From positions 17,250 to 81,249 of the forward strand of contig WOYM01000116.1 in assembly GCA_011620785.1 (NCBI GenBank): a stretch of 64,000 bases of DNA. Direction: 5' to 3'. Shown piece after piece: positions 51,452 to 59,985 of the stretch (positions are counted from its first letter, which is position 1; every line of letters begins with the position of its first letter). The stretch comes from Methanothrix sp. (GTDB lineage: Archaea > Halobacteriota > Methanosarcinia > Methanotrichales > Methanotrichaceae). The notes below the pieces were generated by a model. It had not been told where the DNA came from and ran no database searches. It saw only the letters and a list, made by a program, of their open reading frames with translations. The position numbers were made by a program, and so were the translations under genes.

Positions 51452-52159
51452 ATGTTTGCACCGGTGGGCACAGAGGAGATCATACCGCGCCGAAGCTTTC
51501 CTATAGTTACGGCAGTGATAGTGGCAATAAACGTCCTTTTTTTTCTCTATGAGATTTTCGTTCTGATCACAGACGGATCGCAGGGAATAAATTCCTTCTT
51601 CAACACCTTCGGCCTGGTGCCTGCCGATGTCACAAGCGGCCAGAGCAGCATGCTGCCACCATATTCAACATTCTTCACCACCATGTTCGTCCATGCGGGC
51701 ATATTGCATATCCTATCCAACATGGTCTTTCTAGCCGTATTTGGCGATAACGTGGAGGACCTCTTGGGGCCCATCCCCTATCTCATCTTCTATCTGCTCT
51801 GCGGAATCATTGCCGCCCTGGCCCAGATTGCTGCTGACCCCACCTCAATCATCCCCAATGTGGGAGCCAGCGGGGCAATCTCTGGGGTTCTGGCCGGGTA
51901 CCTCGTCCTCCTGCCCACGGGCACCGTGCGCCTGTTTATATTCTTCGGATTCTTCTACCGCATCACCAAGATCCCAGCGCTGCTCTTCATCACCGTCTGG
52001 TTCGTCATCCAGCTATTCAGCGGCGTGGCCTCGTTGGGGGTGGTTGCAGAAGGCGGTGGTGTGGCCTACTGGGCTCACATTGGAGGTTTCATAGCAGGAT
52101 TGCTGCTCGCTTTTGCCTACAAGACGATCATGAGAAGGCATCTATTCCCGTCTCACTGA
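51452..52159 (+). CDS. Rhomboid-family intramembrane serine protease
   Basis: 235 residues, about seven helices. The catalytic GASGAISGVLAGYL places the nucleophile at Ser140, and AYWAHIGGFIAGLLLAF places the partner His at 209; MFVHAGILHILSNMVFLAVF is the conserved second-helix region. It cleaves membrane proteins within the bilayer. GAGGTGA lies five bases before the ATG. It starts a short plus-strand run with the TPR gene. Confidence 0.93.
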   Translation: MFAPVGTEEIIPRRSFPIVTAVIVAINVLFFLYEIFVLITDGSQGINSFFNTFGLVPADVTSGQSSMLPPYSTFFTTMFVHAGILHILSNMVFLAVFGDNVEDLLGPIPYLIFYLLCGIIAALAQIAADPTSIIPNVGASGAISGVLAGYLVLLPTGTVRLFIFFGFFYRITKIPALLFITVWFVIQLFSGVASLGVVAEGGGVAYWAHIGGFIAGLLLAFAYKTIMRRHLFPSH

Positions 52160-52235
52160 TGGAAAGGAGAGCAATAAGGCTTCCAAAATCTTTTTCTTCA
52201 GATATGAGGATGGACATCCTTGGGGAGGAAGGATC

Positions 52236-52907
52236 ATCAAAGGGAGTTTTATCTGTATCCTGGTTTCTGCCGTTATCTTAACGCAGATATCACTACTAGC
52301 TCAATCGGGCTTCTGTGCACCCGCCTCGCGTGATGAGGAAGGCATCAGCTGCTACAATAAGGGCATAGACCTGGCCGAGCAGGGCCGGTATGACGAGGCC
52401 ATAGCGGAGTTCGACCGCTACATACTGGACTATCCGGATTATGCCCGGGCCTGGTACAACAAGGGGGTCGCTTTAATCCAGCAGGGCAGGCACAATGAGG
52501 CCCTCATCGCTTTCGACAGGGTAATCGATATCGAGCCGCAAAATTCCCAGGCCTGGTATAACAGGGGCGTAGTCCTGTACATCCTGGGAAGATACGATGA
52601 GGCGCTGGAGGCATCCAACAGGTCCACGGAGCTGAATGATGAGAGCGCCGAGGCCTGGATCAATATGGGAAATGTGCTCATTCAATTGAATAGGTATGAT
52701 CAGGCGGTGGCAGCATATGACCGGGCCATCAAGATCGATCCCAAGTCCGCCCTGGCATGGTGTAACCGCTGCAATTCGCTGATCAATCAGTCGGAGTACG
52801 ATCTGGCGCTATCATCTGCCCAGAAGGCCATCCAGATCGATCCGGATATGGTAGAGGCTTACAGCTGCAGGGAAGCGGCACTTTTGGGGCTGGGAAGGGA
52901 CTCATAG
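52236..52907 (+). CDS. Secreted TPR-repeat protein without a standard start codon
   Basis: The frame is open from 52134 to 52907. It codes a signal-like segment (IKGSFICILVSAVILTQISL) and then about five TPR units, e.g. GRYDEAIAEFDRYILDYPDY, QGRHNEALIAFDRVIDIEPQ, GRYDEALEASNRS, LNRYDQAVAAYDRAIKIDPK and SEYDLALSSAQKAIQIDPDM. No ATG, GTG or TTG exists in frame ahead of the repeats until ATG 52665. A strong GGGGAGG at 52222-52228 stands seven bases before an ATC at 52236 (another ATC at 52233), just where a start is expected. Either ATC is used, an ATG was mutated, or there is a base-calling error. Confidence 0.65.
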   Translation: MKGSFICILVSAVILTQISLLAQSGFCAPASRDEEGISCYNKGIDLAEQGRYDEAIAEFDRYILDYPDYARAWYNKGVALIQQGRHNEALIAFDRVIDIEPQNSQAWYNRGVVLYILGRYDEALEASNRSTELNDESAEAWINMGNVLIQLNRYDQAVAAYDRAIKIDPKSALAWCNRCNSLINQSEYDLALSSAQKAIQIDPDMVEAYSCREAALLGLGRDS

Positions 52908-52955
52908 GCGGCTGCTGCCCGGACCACGTCAGAGGTGGCTTGCATCATCGAGAAT

Positions 52956-54122
52956 TTATGTCTCTGCCTCACCCATTAATCTATTTACCAGCCATTCAGG
53001 CTCGAACTTCACCAGGTCGGGATAGGTCTGTCCCACTCCTAAGAAGAGCACTGGCTTGCCGGTTATATAAGCGATGGATATGGCAGATCCGCCCTTGGCG
53101 TCGGCATCCGTCTTGGTGAGAATCGATCCGCCGATGGGCACTGACTCATTGAACAGGCGCGCCCTCTCCACGGCATCGTTGCCTGCTATTGCCTCATCCA
53201 CGAATATCAGCAGATCGGGGGTGGTGACCCGGACGATCTTTCTCATCTGATCCATGAGGTTGATGTTGGTATGCAGCCTGCCAGCCGTATCCGCCAGGAC
53301 TACATCCTTGTTATGGGCCCGTGCATACTCGATGGCATCGAAGATCACCGCTGCCGGATCTCCGCCCGTCTTGTGCTTGACCACCTTCAGCCCCAGATTA
53401 TTGCCATGCACCTCTAATTGTTCGATGGCTCCCGCCCGGAAGGTATCTCCAGCGGCAAGGACAACAGAGTAGCCCTGATCCATGAGATACTTGGCCACCT
53501 TGGCGATGCTGGTCGTCTTGCCGGTGCCGTTCACTCCCACGAACAGGATCTTGACCGGCTTATCCTTCGTCTTGATGTACTCATCGAAGTCCAGGTGGTT
53601 CTTGGAGAGAAGGGTTATCAGCGCATTTCTAAGAGAGTCCTCAGCCAGCTGGCCGGTGTCCGCACCGATCTTCTTTTTCTTCCCAACCAGATCGGACTTG
53701 ACCTCTCTTACGATCTCCTCCGCCACCGGGAGGGCGACATCGCTTTCCATGAGGGCCATCTCCAGGGCCCACATGGGCTCTTCCAGATCCTTCTCCTCTA
53801 AGATTATCTCCTGCTCGAAGACCAGGGTCTTTGCTTTCTGCAGGAATGAGAATTGGCCTTTCTTATTTTTAGCCCCTCCATTATCAGAGGGCTTGGTCAA
53901 GGGCTCGCTCTTTGCAGATCCAGAAGATGCTCCCTTTATGGGTTCTTTTTCCTTCGAATCCATCCTGCCGGCATCCGGAGCCTCCAGAGCAGGCCTATCC
54001 TCTGCCTCGATCTCCTCTGGCTGTGCTGCTCCCTTCGAGCCCTTGGCTGAAACCTTCTCAGCGACCTTGGCAGACAGGGCCTCCTTAAAGCCGGAGAGCT
54101 TCTCTTTGAACCGGTTAAACAA
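52956..54122 (-). CDS. ftsY: Signal recognition particle receptor FtsY
   Basis: 388 residues: an acidic/Ala-Lys-rich A domain, an N domain (LEEPMWALEMALMESDVALP), then the G domain with FVGVNGTGKTTSIAKVAKYL (P-loop), LAAGDTFRAGAIEQLEVHGN, DVVLADTAGRLHTNINLMDQ, SILTKTDADAKGGSAISIAY and FLGVGQTYPDLVKFEPEWLV. It docks SRP-ribosome complexes at the membrane. TTG 54122 begins LFNRFKEKLSGFKE, the usual FtsY start, eight bases from GGGAG; the frame also extends to GTG 54143. It overlaps the prefoldin gene by eight bases. Confidence 0.95.
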   Translation of the reverse strand: MFNRFKEKLSGFKEALSAKVAEKVSAKGSKGAAQPEEIEAEDRPALEAPDAGRMDSKEKEPIKGASSGSAKSEPLTKPSDNGGAKNKKGQFSFLQKAKTLVFEQEIILEEKDLEEPMWALEMALMESDVALPVAEEIVREVKSDLVGKKKKIGADTGQLAEDSLRNALITLLSKNHLDFDEYIKTKDKPVKILFVGVNGTGKTTSIAKVAKYLMDQGYSVVLAAGDTFRAGAIEQLEVHGNNLGLKVVKHKTGGDPAAVIFDAIEYARAHNKDVVLADTAGRLHTNINLMDQMRKIVRVTTPDLLIFVDEAIAGNDAVERARLFNESVPIGGSILTKTDADAKGGSAISIAYITGKPVLFLGVGQTYPDLVKFEPEWLVNRLMGEAET

Positions 54123-54570
54123 CCCCTTCGCTCCCCTGGCCACTGCTGAGGCGGCTTTCGTACTGCTGCATTATGCCCTGAATCTTCTGCATCTCTTGAT
54201 CGATCTTGGCAAGCACTTCCGTGAGCTTTTTCGAGCCCTCAAAAACCTCATTTTTCCGAGTCTTCAGGATCTCTATGGCCTCTTCAGATCTTTTTTCTAT
54301 GCTCACGCCTGCCCCGACATTCAAGATCACATTCTCCTTGGAGGCGAGTTTGCCGTGGATGAAAGATCCAGAGCCTATGGGAACCAGAATCTCCTGACCG
54401 ACCTCAGCCTCCTGCAGAGCATCAACTGCTGCGAGAGCACTTTCCAGACCCTGGGCAGCGATCTGGCTCAGGCCGAGCTGATGGGAGATTCCGTCCGCCT
54501 GAGCCTGGTACTGCTCATATGCGGCCAGGAGCCTTCTGATCTCCTCCTCGCTCCCAGGAGAGCTACTCAA
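54115..54570 (-). CDS. pfdA: Prefoldin subunit alpha
   Basis: 151 residues forming two coiled-coil arms around a beta hairpin: EIRRLLAAYEQYQAQADGIS, GQEILVPIGSGSFIHGKLAS, NVILNVGAGVSIEKRSEEAI, and a C-terminal helix LTEVLAKIDQEMQKIQGIMQ. The alpha2beta4 chaperone holds unfolded proteins for the thermosome. TTG 54570 overlaps the LX gene by eight bases. It precedes ftsY as in other archaea. Confidence 0.93.
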   Translation of the reverse strand: MSSSPGSEEEIRRLLAAYEQYQAQADGISHQLGLSQIAAQGLESALAAVDALQEAEVGQEILVPIGSGSFIHGKLASKENVILNVGAGVSIEKRSEEAIEILKTRKNEVFEGSKKLTEVLAKIDQEMQKIQGIMQQYESRLSSGQGSEGVV

Positions 54571-54751
54571 CTGTCTTCACCTCGTCTATCTTGATGAGGC
54601 CTCTTTTCAGACCATGTTGGCTTCCCATCAGGGAGTAGACCATATTTTTGGCATTCTTCTCGTTCTGGCTATCCACTACCTTGCTGAAAGGAAGCCAGGT
54701 CTTGCCAATAAGCCCTCCCTTATATCTTCCCTTGATCTCAAAATTAGTCAT
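54563..54751 (-). CDS. rplX: 50S ribosomal protein eL20/LX (L18Ae)
   Basis: 62-residue archaeal LX: MTNFEIKGRYKGGLIGKTWL, PFSKVVDSQNEKNAKNMVYS, LMGSQHGLKRGLIKIDEVKT. GAGGTG stands six bases before the ATG. It lies between the aIF6 and prefoldin genes, its usual archaeal position. Confidence 0.94.
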   Translation of the reverse strand: MTNFEIKGRYKGGLIGKTWLPFSKVVDSQNEKNAKNMVYSLMGSQHGLKRGLIKIDEVKTVE

Positions 54752-54766
54752 GATTTTTCACCTCTA

Positions 54767-55432
54767 TTACGCCAGGAAATCCAATGCATCTTCAATGCGG
54801 CCCAGCTCCGGGCCGGTGGTCTCGTCTCCTGCGAGGTAGCCGTAGCTGTTCGCCAGCAGACCTGAGCCCACCAGTGGCGAGCCGAGGTTGACTGTGCCCA
54901 CATCCACAGGCAGTTCGAATAGCTCCTCCAGCACTGCCATTTCCTGTTCGGATACTCTGGGATGGACAAGAAGGCCTTTGTTGGTGGCAACACCAGCCAT
55001 TCCCACGGTCTTCAGGCCTCCGATGGTGCCCTTTTGCACCTTGACCTCAAGCGTCTCTTCTATCGCCCGACAGGCTCTGGTGGAGAGGCCGGGATGAACC
55101 AGGGCAGCGCTGTCGTTGGCCAGGATGACATTGCCGGCGGCATTTATCCTGGCCGGTAGCCTGGAGACCTTTCCATGCTCTCGGAGGATCTTCAGATCTT
55201 CAGCCTCTGCATGGCGGCTGACCACAAATCCACTCTTGTTGGCGGAAATGAGCGAGCCTGTGACCGATCCGATGCCAGGCGGGATGCATACCGCCTTTAC
55301 GTGAAGTCCTTCTTCTATGAATGCTAGATCCTCTGCCCCGACCATTGCGGGCAGCAGTACTATATCATCTGTGCAGCGGGCGAATACTCCCAGCAGACTG
55401 CTACCTGCAATCTTGATCCTCTTATCTCTCAC
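54767..55432 (-). CDS. eif6: Translation initiation factor aIF6 (subunit anti-association factor)
   Basis: 221 residues with the five-fold repeated alpha/beta pattern: SSLLGVFARCTDDIVLLPAM, IPPGIGSVTGSLISANKSGF, NVILANDSAALVHPGLSTRA, TVGMAGVATNKGLLVHPRVS and VGTVNLGSPLVGSGLLANSY. It binds the 50S subunit and blocks joining. GTG 55432 begins the family-like RDKRIKIAG text and overlaps the eL31 stop by 11 bases; the frame also runs back to 55465. Confidence 0.94.
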   Translation of the reverse strand: MRDKRIKIAGSSLLGVFARCTDDIVLLPAMVGAEDLAFIEEGLHVKAVCIPPGIGSVTGSLISANKSGFVVSRHAEAEDLKILREHGKVSRLPARINAAGNVILANDSAALVHPGLSTRACRAIEETLEVKVQKGTIGGLKTVGMAGVATNKGLLVHPRVSEQEMAVLEELFELPVDVGTVNLGSPLVGSGLLANSYGYLAGDETTGPELGRIEDALDFLA

Positions 55433-55688
55433 CGGCAAACTCTGCTTCCACTCCGCCGTCTTCAAACTTGACCGCCCGCACCCTTACCCGCCTTGGTGGC
55501 TTCATATCCCCTCTTCTCCAGATCACCTGGTTTAGGCCGGGATCGATCTTCACATCCTCTGCGGGGGTCTTCATATGCCGGGCAAGGTAATTCCTTATCT
55601 CAGCCATGGCCCGGTTGGACCTTTTGTAAACGGGAACGCATTTCACAATACCCAGGGGTATGGTGTAAACTCTTTCTGTGTCCGCCAT
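55422..55688 (-). CDS. rpl31e: 50S ribosomal protein eL31
   Basis: 88 residues: MADTERVYTIPLGIVKCVPV, RAMAEIRNYLARHMKTPAED, VKIDPGLNQVIWRRGDMKPP and RRVRVRAVKFEDGGVEAEFA. ATG 55688 is two bases after the eL39 stop; the longer frame to 55718 would overlap eL39 and is not favoured. Confidence 0.95.
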   Translation of the reverse strand: MADTERVYTIPLGIVKCVPVYKRSNRAMAEIRNYLARHMKTPAEDVKIDPGLNQVIWRRGDMKPPRRVRVRAVKFEDGGVEAEFAGER

Positions 55689-55690
55689 TG

Positions 55691-55843
55691 TCATCTCTCT
55701 AGACTGCTTCTTCGCCAATGTCTTCTCTTGGGGTGAGCGACTACCTTCCTCATGGTCTTGACTATGACCCAGGAGGGAACCCTACGATTCTGATTGAATG
55801 CTTTGGCAAGCCTGATCTTCTTGCCCTTTAATTTCTTGGACAA
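55691..55843 (-). CDS. rpl39e: 50S ribosomal protein eL39
   Basis: A 50-residue basic protein, [20 protein letters not shown] then [20 protein letters not shown] and HWRRSSLER, the standard eL39 lining the exit tunnel. The start is TTG 55843 with GGAGG seven bases upstream. The 3' end of the PP-loop gene overlaps its 5' part by 62 bases in another frame. Confidence 0.95.
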   Translation of the reverse strand: MSKKLKGKKIRLAKAFNQNRRVPSWVIVKTMRKVVAHPKRRHWRRSSLER

Positions 55844-56465
55844 ATCTCTTCCTCCGAATTACTCTCGTGTGCGTATGATTGGAGGGGAAGATCCTGTCGA
55901 CCTCCATCTGGCCGTGCCTCTCTTTTAGCGCATATCTCAGGCCCACCTCAAAGTCTGAGGCAGGATGCTTCTCGGAGAGCTCCTCCTCGAAGTCCAAATA
56001 GCGCGAGGCCATCGCCCGGATGGCCTTTCCACCCAGGCCCGCCAGAGGTCTCAAGTATTGCACATGCAACCGGTCTTCCAGGCTTCGGATGGCGCCGAAA
56101 TCCATCTTCGGGGCGCGATCATCCCTTCTTGTACCGTCCGCCACAAATTCGCACTCTTTTGCTATTGTCTCTACTGCAATGGGATGAACATAATTGAGAG
56201 CATCATTGGGATAGCCCGTGGACTGCAATATCTTCAGGGCTCTATCCAGGACATCCGCATCGAATACCATTCTTCTCAGGGGATATCCCAGCTCTCTTGC
56301 TGCTTCTTTTGCTCTCATCCAGGAATCGTCGTGGCCAAAGCTGAAATTCACCAGCTCTATCTCCTCGAAGAATGGCTCGAGAAGGAGGGCCGTCAGACTG
56401 CTATCTTTTCCACCGGAGAATAGGACTGCAACCTTCATGTATCGACCGATTCCGAGAATTTTCAT
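55782..56465 (-). CDS. PP-loop ATP pyrophosphatase-like protein (asparagine synthase/alpha-hydrolase type)
   Basis: 227 residues. [20 protein letters not shown] is the PP-loop; [40 protein letters not shown] and [20 protein letters not shown] are typical of the archaeal group kept between PDCD5 and eL39, likely a tRNA or small-molecule modifying enzyme that adenylates its substrate. The start overlaps PDCD5 by four bases. The last 20 residues ([20 protein letters not shown]) are read from the eL39 start region, so the true end may originally have been just after the NHTHTRVI block. Confidence 0.8.
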   Translation of the reverse strand: MKILGIGRYMKVAVLFSGGKDSSLTALLLEPFFEEIELVNFSFGHDDSWMRAKEAARELGYPLRRMVFDADVLDRALKILQSTGYPNDALNYVHPIAVETIAKECEFVADGTRRDDRAPKMDFGAIRSLEDRLHVQYLRPLAGLGGKAIRAMASRYLDFEEELSEKHPASDFEVGLRYALKERHGQMEVDRIFPSNHTHTRVIRRKRFVQEIKGQEDQACQSIQSES

Positions 56466-56803
56466 CTTCTAGTTATATTGATATCTCTTTTCTTGGGCTG
56501 GGCCTGGGTGAGTATCGCCTTGAGTTGCTCGTCATTGATCGGGCCTCTCAGCCTGCCGCTTTGTGCAAGCATGATGAGCTGGGCCTCGATCTGGGAAACG
56601 AACTCGGGCCTGGTCATGCGAATGGCATTCATCCTTTCGCGAGCCTCAGGAGTGAGGATGGTCCGCATTATAGCCGCCTTTTTGGCTTCCATCTCCTGCT
56701 GGGCCTGCTCCTGCTGAACAGCAGCCATTTGTGAATCCGCCTGCTGCCTTTGGATCTGCTCCAGCCTCTTTCGCCTCAGTTCTGCAAGCTCATCATCAAC
56801 CAT
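56462..56803 (-). CDS. PDCD5-family DNA-binding protein
   Basis: 113 residues: [20 protein letters not shown], a Gln/Glu-rich helix, then [40 protein letters not shown] and [17 protein letters not shown]. The archaeal homologue binds nucleic acid in vitro; its cellular role is open. It lies 15 bases after eS19 and overlaps the PP-loop gene. Confidence 0.94.
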   Translation of the reverse strand: MVDDELAELRRKRLEQIQRQQADSQMAAVQQEQAQQEMEAKKAAIMRTILTPEARERMNAIRMTRPEFVSQIEAQLIMLAQSGRLRGPINDEQLKAILTQAQPKKRDINITRR

Positions 56804-56818
56804 TGCCTTGAATCCCCC

Positions 56819-57283
56819 TTATGCTGTCGATTCTGCCGCTGATTCAGATGCGGGTGCAATTGAACCCTCTTTGCTGGCCAACCTGTGGGCTATGCCGTCA
56901 AGGAATGCCTGGCCCTCCGGGGTCATTTGGCGTCCCTTCTTCAGCTTCTTGACCAGGCCTGCCTTCTCCAGCTGCTGCAATGATTCTCTTACCACTGAGC
57001 CGCTGCCCTTGGCGAAGGTTCCAGTGGCCACTCCCTTGCGCTTCTTTCCGCCGTAGAAGGTTCTGAGCCGGGATACTCCCACCGGCCCATCGATATATAT
57101 TCTGCGCAGAATGGATGCCGACCTCACAAACCACCAATCGGGATTGGTGGGTGGCATCTCCCTATTTACCCCAGTCTTGGCAAACTCAGCCCAAACAGGT
57201 GGCTGGACCTTGCCCGCTGCCTTCAGCTCTAAAGCTGCGGCGGCTATCAAGTCATGGGGAGGTACGTCGTAAACAGTTGTCAA
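56819..57283 (-). CDS. rps19e: 30S ribosomal protein eS19
   Basis: 154 residues: TVYDVPPHDLIAAAALELKA, PDWWFVRSASILRRIYIDGP, VGVSRLRTFYGGKKRKGVAT, VVRESLQQLEKAGLVKKLKK and GRQMTPEGQAFLDGIAHRLA. A short Ser/Glu/Ala tail (GSIAPASESAAESTA) is added. The start is TTG 57283, nine bases from GGAGG. It heads the minus-strand operon down to ftsY. Confidence 0.95.
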   Translation of the reverse strand: MTTVYDVPPHDLIAAAALELKAAGKVQPPVWAEFAKTGVNREMPPTNPDWWFVRSASILRRIYIDGPVGVSRLRTFYGGKKRKGVATGTFAKGSGSVVRESLQQLEKAGLVKKLKKGRQMTPEGQAFLDGIAHRLASKEGSIAPASESAAESTA

Positions 57284-57384
57284 TTTTTCAATCCTCCGAG
57301 ATGATAAGGAACAAACCAGAACCCTTACGCCAAAACAAGTATAAATGCTTTTTCCGCACGATCCTGTTGCCGGATATTTTCTAC

Positions 57385-58473
57385 ATGATTTTGGATCTGC
57401 TTGTTGCCGTTGTTCCGGCCGTGATCCTATTTCTTTACGGCATTGAGAACTTCTCTGATGAGGTCCGACATGTAGCTGGCGAACGCTTCCGCACTATTCT
57501 GCAAAATGCGACGAAAACCTCCTTGCGTGGCGCTTTTGCCGGGGCGGCGGTCACCGCCCTGGTTCAGTCCAGCACCGCCACCACCATCATCGCCGTGGGC
57601 CTGGTGAACGCGGGAGCGATCTCCTTTCTGGCCTCTTTGGGCCTCATCATCGGCGCCAATGTGGGCACGACCCTGACCGCGCAACTGGTCGCCTTCAAGC
57701 TGACCTCATTTGCCCCGTTGATAGTCATCGCCGGATTCATGCTGAACCTGATTCGCAGCCCTTATAGAGCCTATGGAAAGCCGGTATTCTATTTCGGCCT
57801 GGTGTTCTATAGCCTCAACCTGATCTCATCCATAGTTGCTCCCCTGCAGGATGATCCTGAGGTCCTCTCATTGCTCTCCATGACGGACGATATCCTGATA
57901 GCAATTACTATCGGCTTTATCATCACCAATCTATTCCAATCCAGCTCGGTTACCACCGGGCTGATCGTGGTCATGGACCAAAGCGGCCTGATCATGCATA
58001 TACTGCCCCAAAAGGATGGGGAGATAGTCTTCGTCACCGAGCACGTCTCCTCCAGACTGCCGGACGACATCCCTCTCGCGGCATCACTGGTTGAACGAGA
58101 GATCGTGCATATGCTCAGCATCTGCAAGGATATCTTCGATAACACTCTAGAGGTGGCTGAGGGGAACACCGGTATGTGCTCGAGAATTGCCCATTTGCGG
58201 GACTGCATCGATTATCTGCGCACTCAGATCATGTCTGCTGTTATTAGTCTTGAGAGAATTAGCAAACAGGCTGCAAGCAAAAAAAAAATGGAACCGGTGA
58301 CTCCAGAATCCGGAATCAGGCCGCTTTCCTTGCTCTCACTATCAGAACAGGGCGGTTGGAGATCCTGGCGGTGTCATAGGTCGTGCTGCCGACAACCATC
58401 TGCTCCAGCCAGCCGGCTCCGTGGGAGCTCATGGCGATCAATGATGCACCCTCTTTGTCTGCCAATGAGCTGA
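57385..58473 (+). CDS. Na/Pi-cotransporter family protein, internally deleted and truncated
   Basis: The first Na/Pi repeat is intact: VILFLYGIENFSDEVRHVAG, AVTALVQSSTATTIIAVGLV, LGLIIGANVGTTLTAQLVAF. The second repeat starts with LFQSSSVTTGLIVVMDQSGL and then jumps, without the expected GANIGTT-type helices, to a PhoU-like helical region (EREIVHMLSICKDIFDNTLE, CIDYLRTQIMSAVISLERIS). After that the frame continues 158 bases antisense through the end of the usp gene with no family match. So roughly 100 membrane residues and the true C terminus are missing. A TATA-like TATAAATG near 57340-57348 precedes ATG 57385. Phosphate transport by this product is doubtful. Confidence 0.7.
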   Translation: MILDLLVAVVPAVILFLYGIENFSDEVRHVAGERFRTILQNATKTSLRGAFAGAAVTALVQSSTATTIIAVGLVNAGAISFLASLGLIIGANVGTTLTAQLVAFKLTSFAPLIVIAGFMLNLIRSPYRAYGKPVFYFGLVFYSLNLISSIVAPLQDDPEVLSLLSMTDDILIAITIGFIITNLFQSSSVTTGLIVVMDQSGLIMHILPQKDGEIVFVTEHVSSRLPDDIPLAASLVEREIVHMLSICKDIFDNTLEVAEGNTGMCSRIAHLRDCIDYLRTQIMSAVISLERISKQAASKKKMEPVTPESGIRPLSLLSLSEQGGWRSWRCHRSCCRQPSAPASRLRGSSWRSMMHPLCLPMS

Positions 58474-58975
58474 TCTCATGCGGCGCATCTCCCACCTTGA
58501 CATGGGTCGTAACCTTCAGCTCAGGCCTCTCAATCTCTTTGACGATGGAGTTGAGCTTGCTGCCAGCCACCCGGACGGCAGCATCTATCTGCTCGTCGCT
58601 CTCGCCGCTGGATACGACATACACCAGCCCGATCTCGCTCACCTCTTTCATTCCTTTGATGAGGAGTATCGCATCCTTTGCGGGATCTGAGAAGTCCGTG
58701 GGGCAAATGACCTTGGTAAAGAGGCTCCTGCAGAACCGGCCCAGGTTATCTCCCTCTAAAACCTTGTATCGCATTATCAGAAGATCGGTTTGCCCATAGC
58801 GCAGAACATCGCGGGAGACGCTCCCCAGGAGTAAGCCGCTTATCCGTCCCCTTCCCCGCGCCCCAACCATTATCAGCGTAGCATTCTCCTCATCTGCTAC
58901 CCTCTGGATGGTCTTTGCTAGCAAGTTCTGCGAATATCTGGAAAAATCGGTTGGAATAAGAATTCTCTGAAACAT
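58316..58975 (-). CDS. Tandem universal stress protein with a shortened first domain
   Basis: 219 residues. The first UspA unit begins MFQRILIPTDFSRYSQNLLA but goes after about ten residues to ADEENATLIMVGARGRGRIS and LLLGSVSRDVLRYGQTDLLI, skipping about 80 residues of the usual fold while keeping the ATP-binding G-x2-G-x9-G end. The second unit is complete: KVICPTDFSDPAKDAILLIK through LIAMSSHGAGWLEQMVVGST. The deletion is in frame, so a protein is still made. ATG 58975 is the family start; the frame extends to 58993. The 3' end overlaps the NptA-like gene. Confidence 0.82.
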   Translation of the reverse strand: MFQRILIPTDFSRYSQNLLAKTIQRVADEENATLIMVGARGRGRISGLLLGSVSRDVLRYGQTDLLIMRYKVLEGDNLGRFCRSLFTKVICPTDFSDPAKDAILLIKGMKEVSEIGLVYVVSSGESDEQIDAAVRVAGSKLNSIVKEIERPELKVTTHVKVGDAPHEISSLADKEGASLIAMSSHGAGWLEQMVVGSTTYDTARISNRPVLIVRARKAA

Positions 58976-59058
58976 AATAGCGTTTAGGCTCAATAGTTCA
59001 TCAATGTAGTGGTATTAGGTGGAAGACTTATTATCTCAGAAATTAGTTGGGATCGAAT

Positions 59059-59985
59059 ATGTTCATGAAGAGGCATGTGCTCAGCATGCGAGAGTTTTCT
59101 AAAGAGGAGATCGATTCCGTCCTGGACCTTGCCCAGTCCCTGGAGCCCTTGGCCCGCGGCAAGAAGAGCAGCATGCTCGCGGGCAAGATTTTGGCTCTCC
59201 TCTTCTTCGAGCCCTCGACCAGAACCCGAATGTCCTTTGAGACGGCGATGAAGCGACTGGGAGGAAGCGTGATCAACCTGGGTCCGGCGGAAGGCAGCTC
59301 CATCTCCAAGGGTGAATCGCTGGCAGATACGGTTCGGGTGATAGGTGGTTATGCCGATGCCCTGGTCATCCGCCATCCCAAGGAGGGATCAGCCCGCCTG
59401 GCCTCCCAGTTCTCGCCCGTGCCGGTGCTCAATGCCGGTGATGGAGCAGGTCACCATCCCACCCAGACCCTGCTGGACCTGTATACCATCAGAAAGGAGA
59501 GCCGCCTGGAGAATTTGCATGTCGCCCTGGTAGGCGATCTGAAGTACGGCCGCACCGTCCATTCCCTGGCCTATGCCCTCTCCCTTTATGGAGCAGATAT
59601 CACCCTGGTCTCCCCGCCCACCCTGAGGATGCCAGATCCCATCAAGGCCGACCTCTCGAGCAAAGGCACCATTGTGCGCGAGACAGCCGACCTGGGCGAG
59701 GTGATAGACAATGTGGATGTGCTCTATATGACCCGTATCCAGAGGGAGAGATTCCCTGACCCGGTGGAGTACCAGAAGGTGGCGAGCAGCTACCGGATTA
59801 CCCCTGAATCTCTGGCCGGCTCACAGCAGAATCTGATCATCATGCATCCCCTTCCCAGGGTGGATGAGATCTCACCATCTGTCGACGACAGCTCTCATGC
59901 TCGCTATTTCCAACAGTCCTTTTATGGGGTTCCGGTGAGAATGGCTCTATTGAAGATGCTCCTGGAAGGTGATCAGGTTGACTGA
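59059..59985 (+). CDS. pyrB: Aspartate carbamoyltransferase catalytic subunit
   Basis: 308 residues: ILALLFFEPSTRTRMSFETA (carbamoyl-phosphate loop STRTR), GESLADTVRVIGGYADALVI, NAGDGAGHHPTQTLLDLYTI, HVALVGDLKYGRTVHSLAYA and MHPLPRVDEISPSVDDSSHA. It forms carbamoyl aspartate in pyrimidine synthesis. ATG 59059 is preferred; the frame opens at TTG 59047. It overlaps pyrI, giving the usual PyrBI pair. Confidence 0.96.
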   Translation: MFMKRHVLSMREFSKEEIDSVLDLAQSLEPLARGKKSSMLAGKILALLFFEPSTRTRMSFETAMKRLGGSVINLGPAEGSSISKGESLADTVRVIGGYADALVIRHPKEGSARLASQFSPVPVLNAGDGAGHHPTQTLLDLYTIRKESRLENLHVALVGDLKYGRTVHSLAYALSLYGADITLVSPPTLRMPDPIKADLSSKGTIVRETADLGEVIDNVDVLYMTRIQRERFPDPVEYQKVASSYRITPESLAGSQQNLIIMHPLPRVDEISPSVDDSSHARYFQQSFYGVPVRMALLKMLLEGDQVD

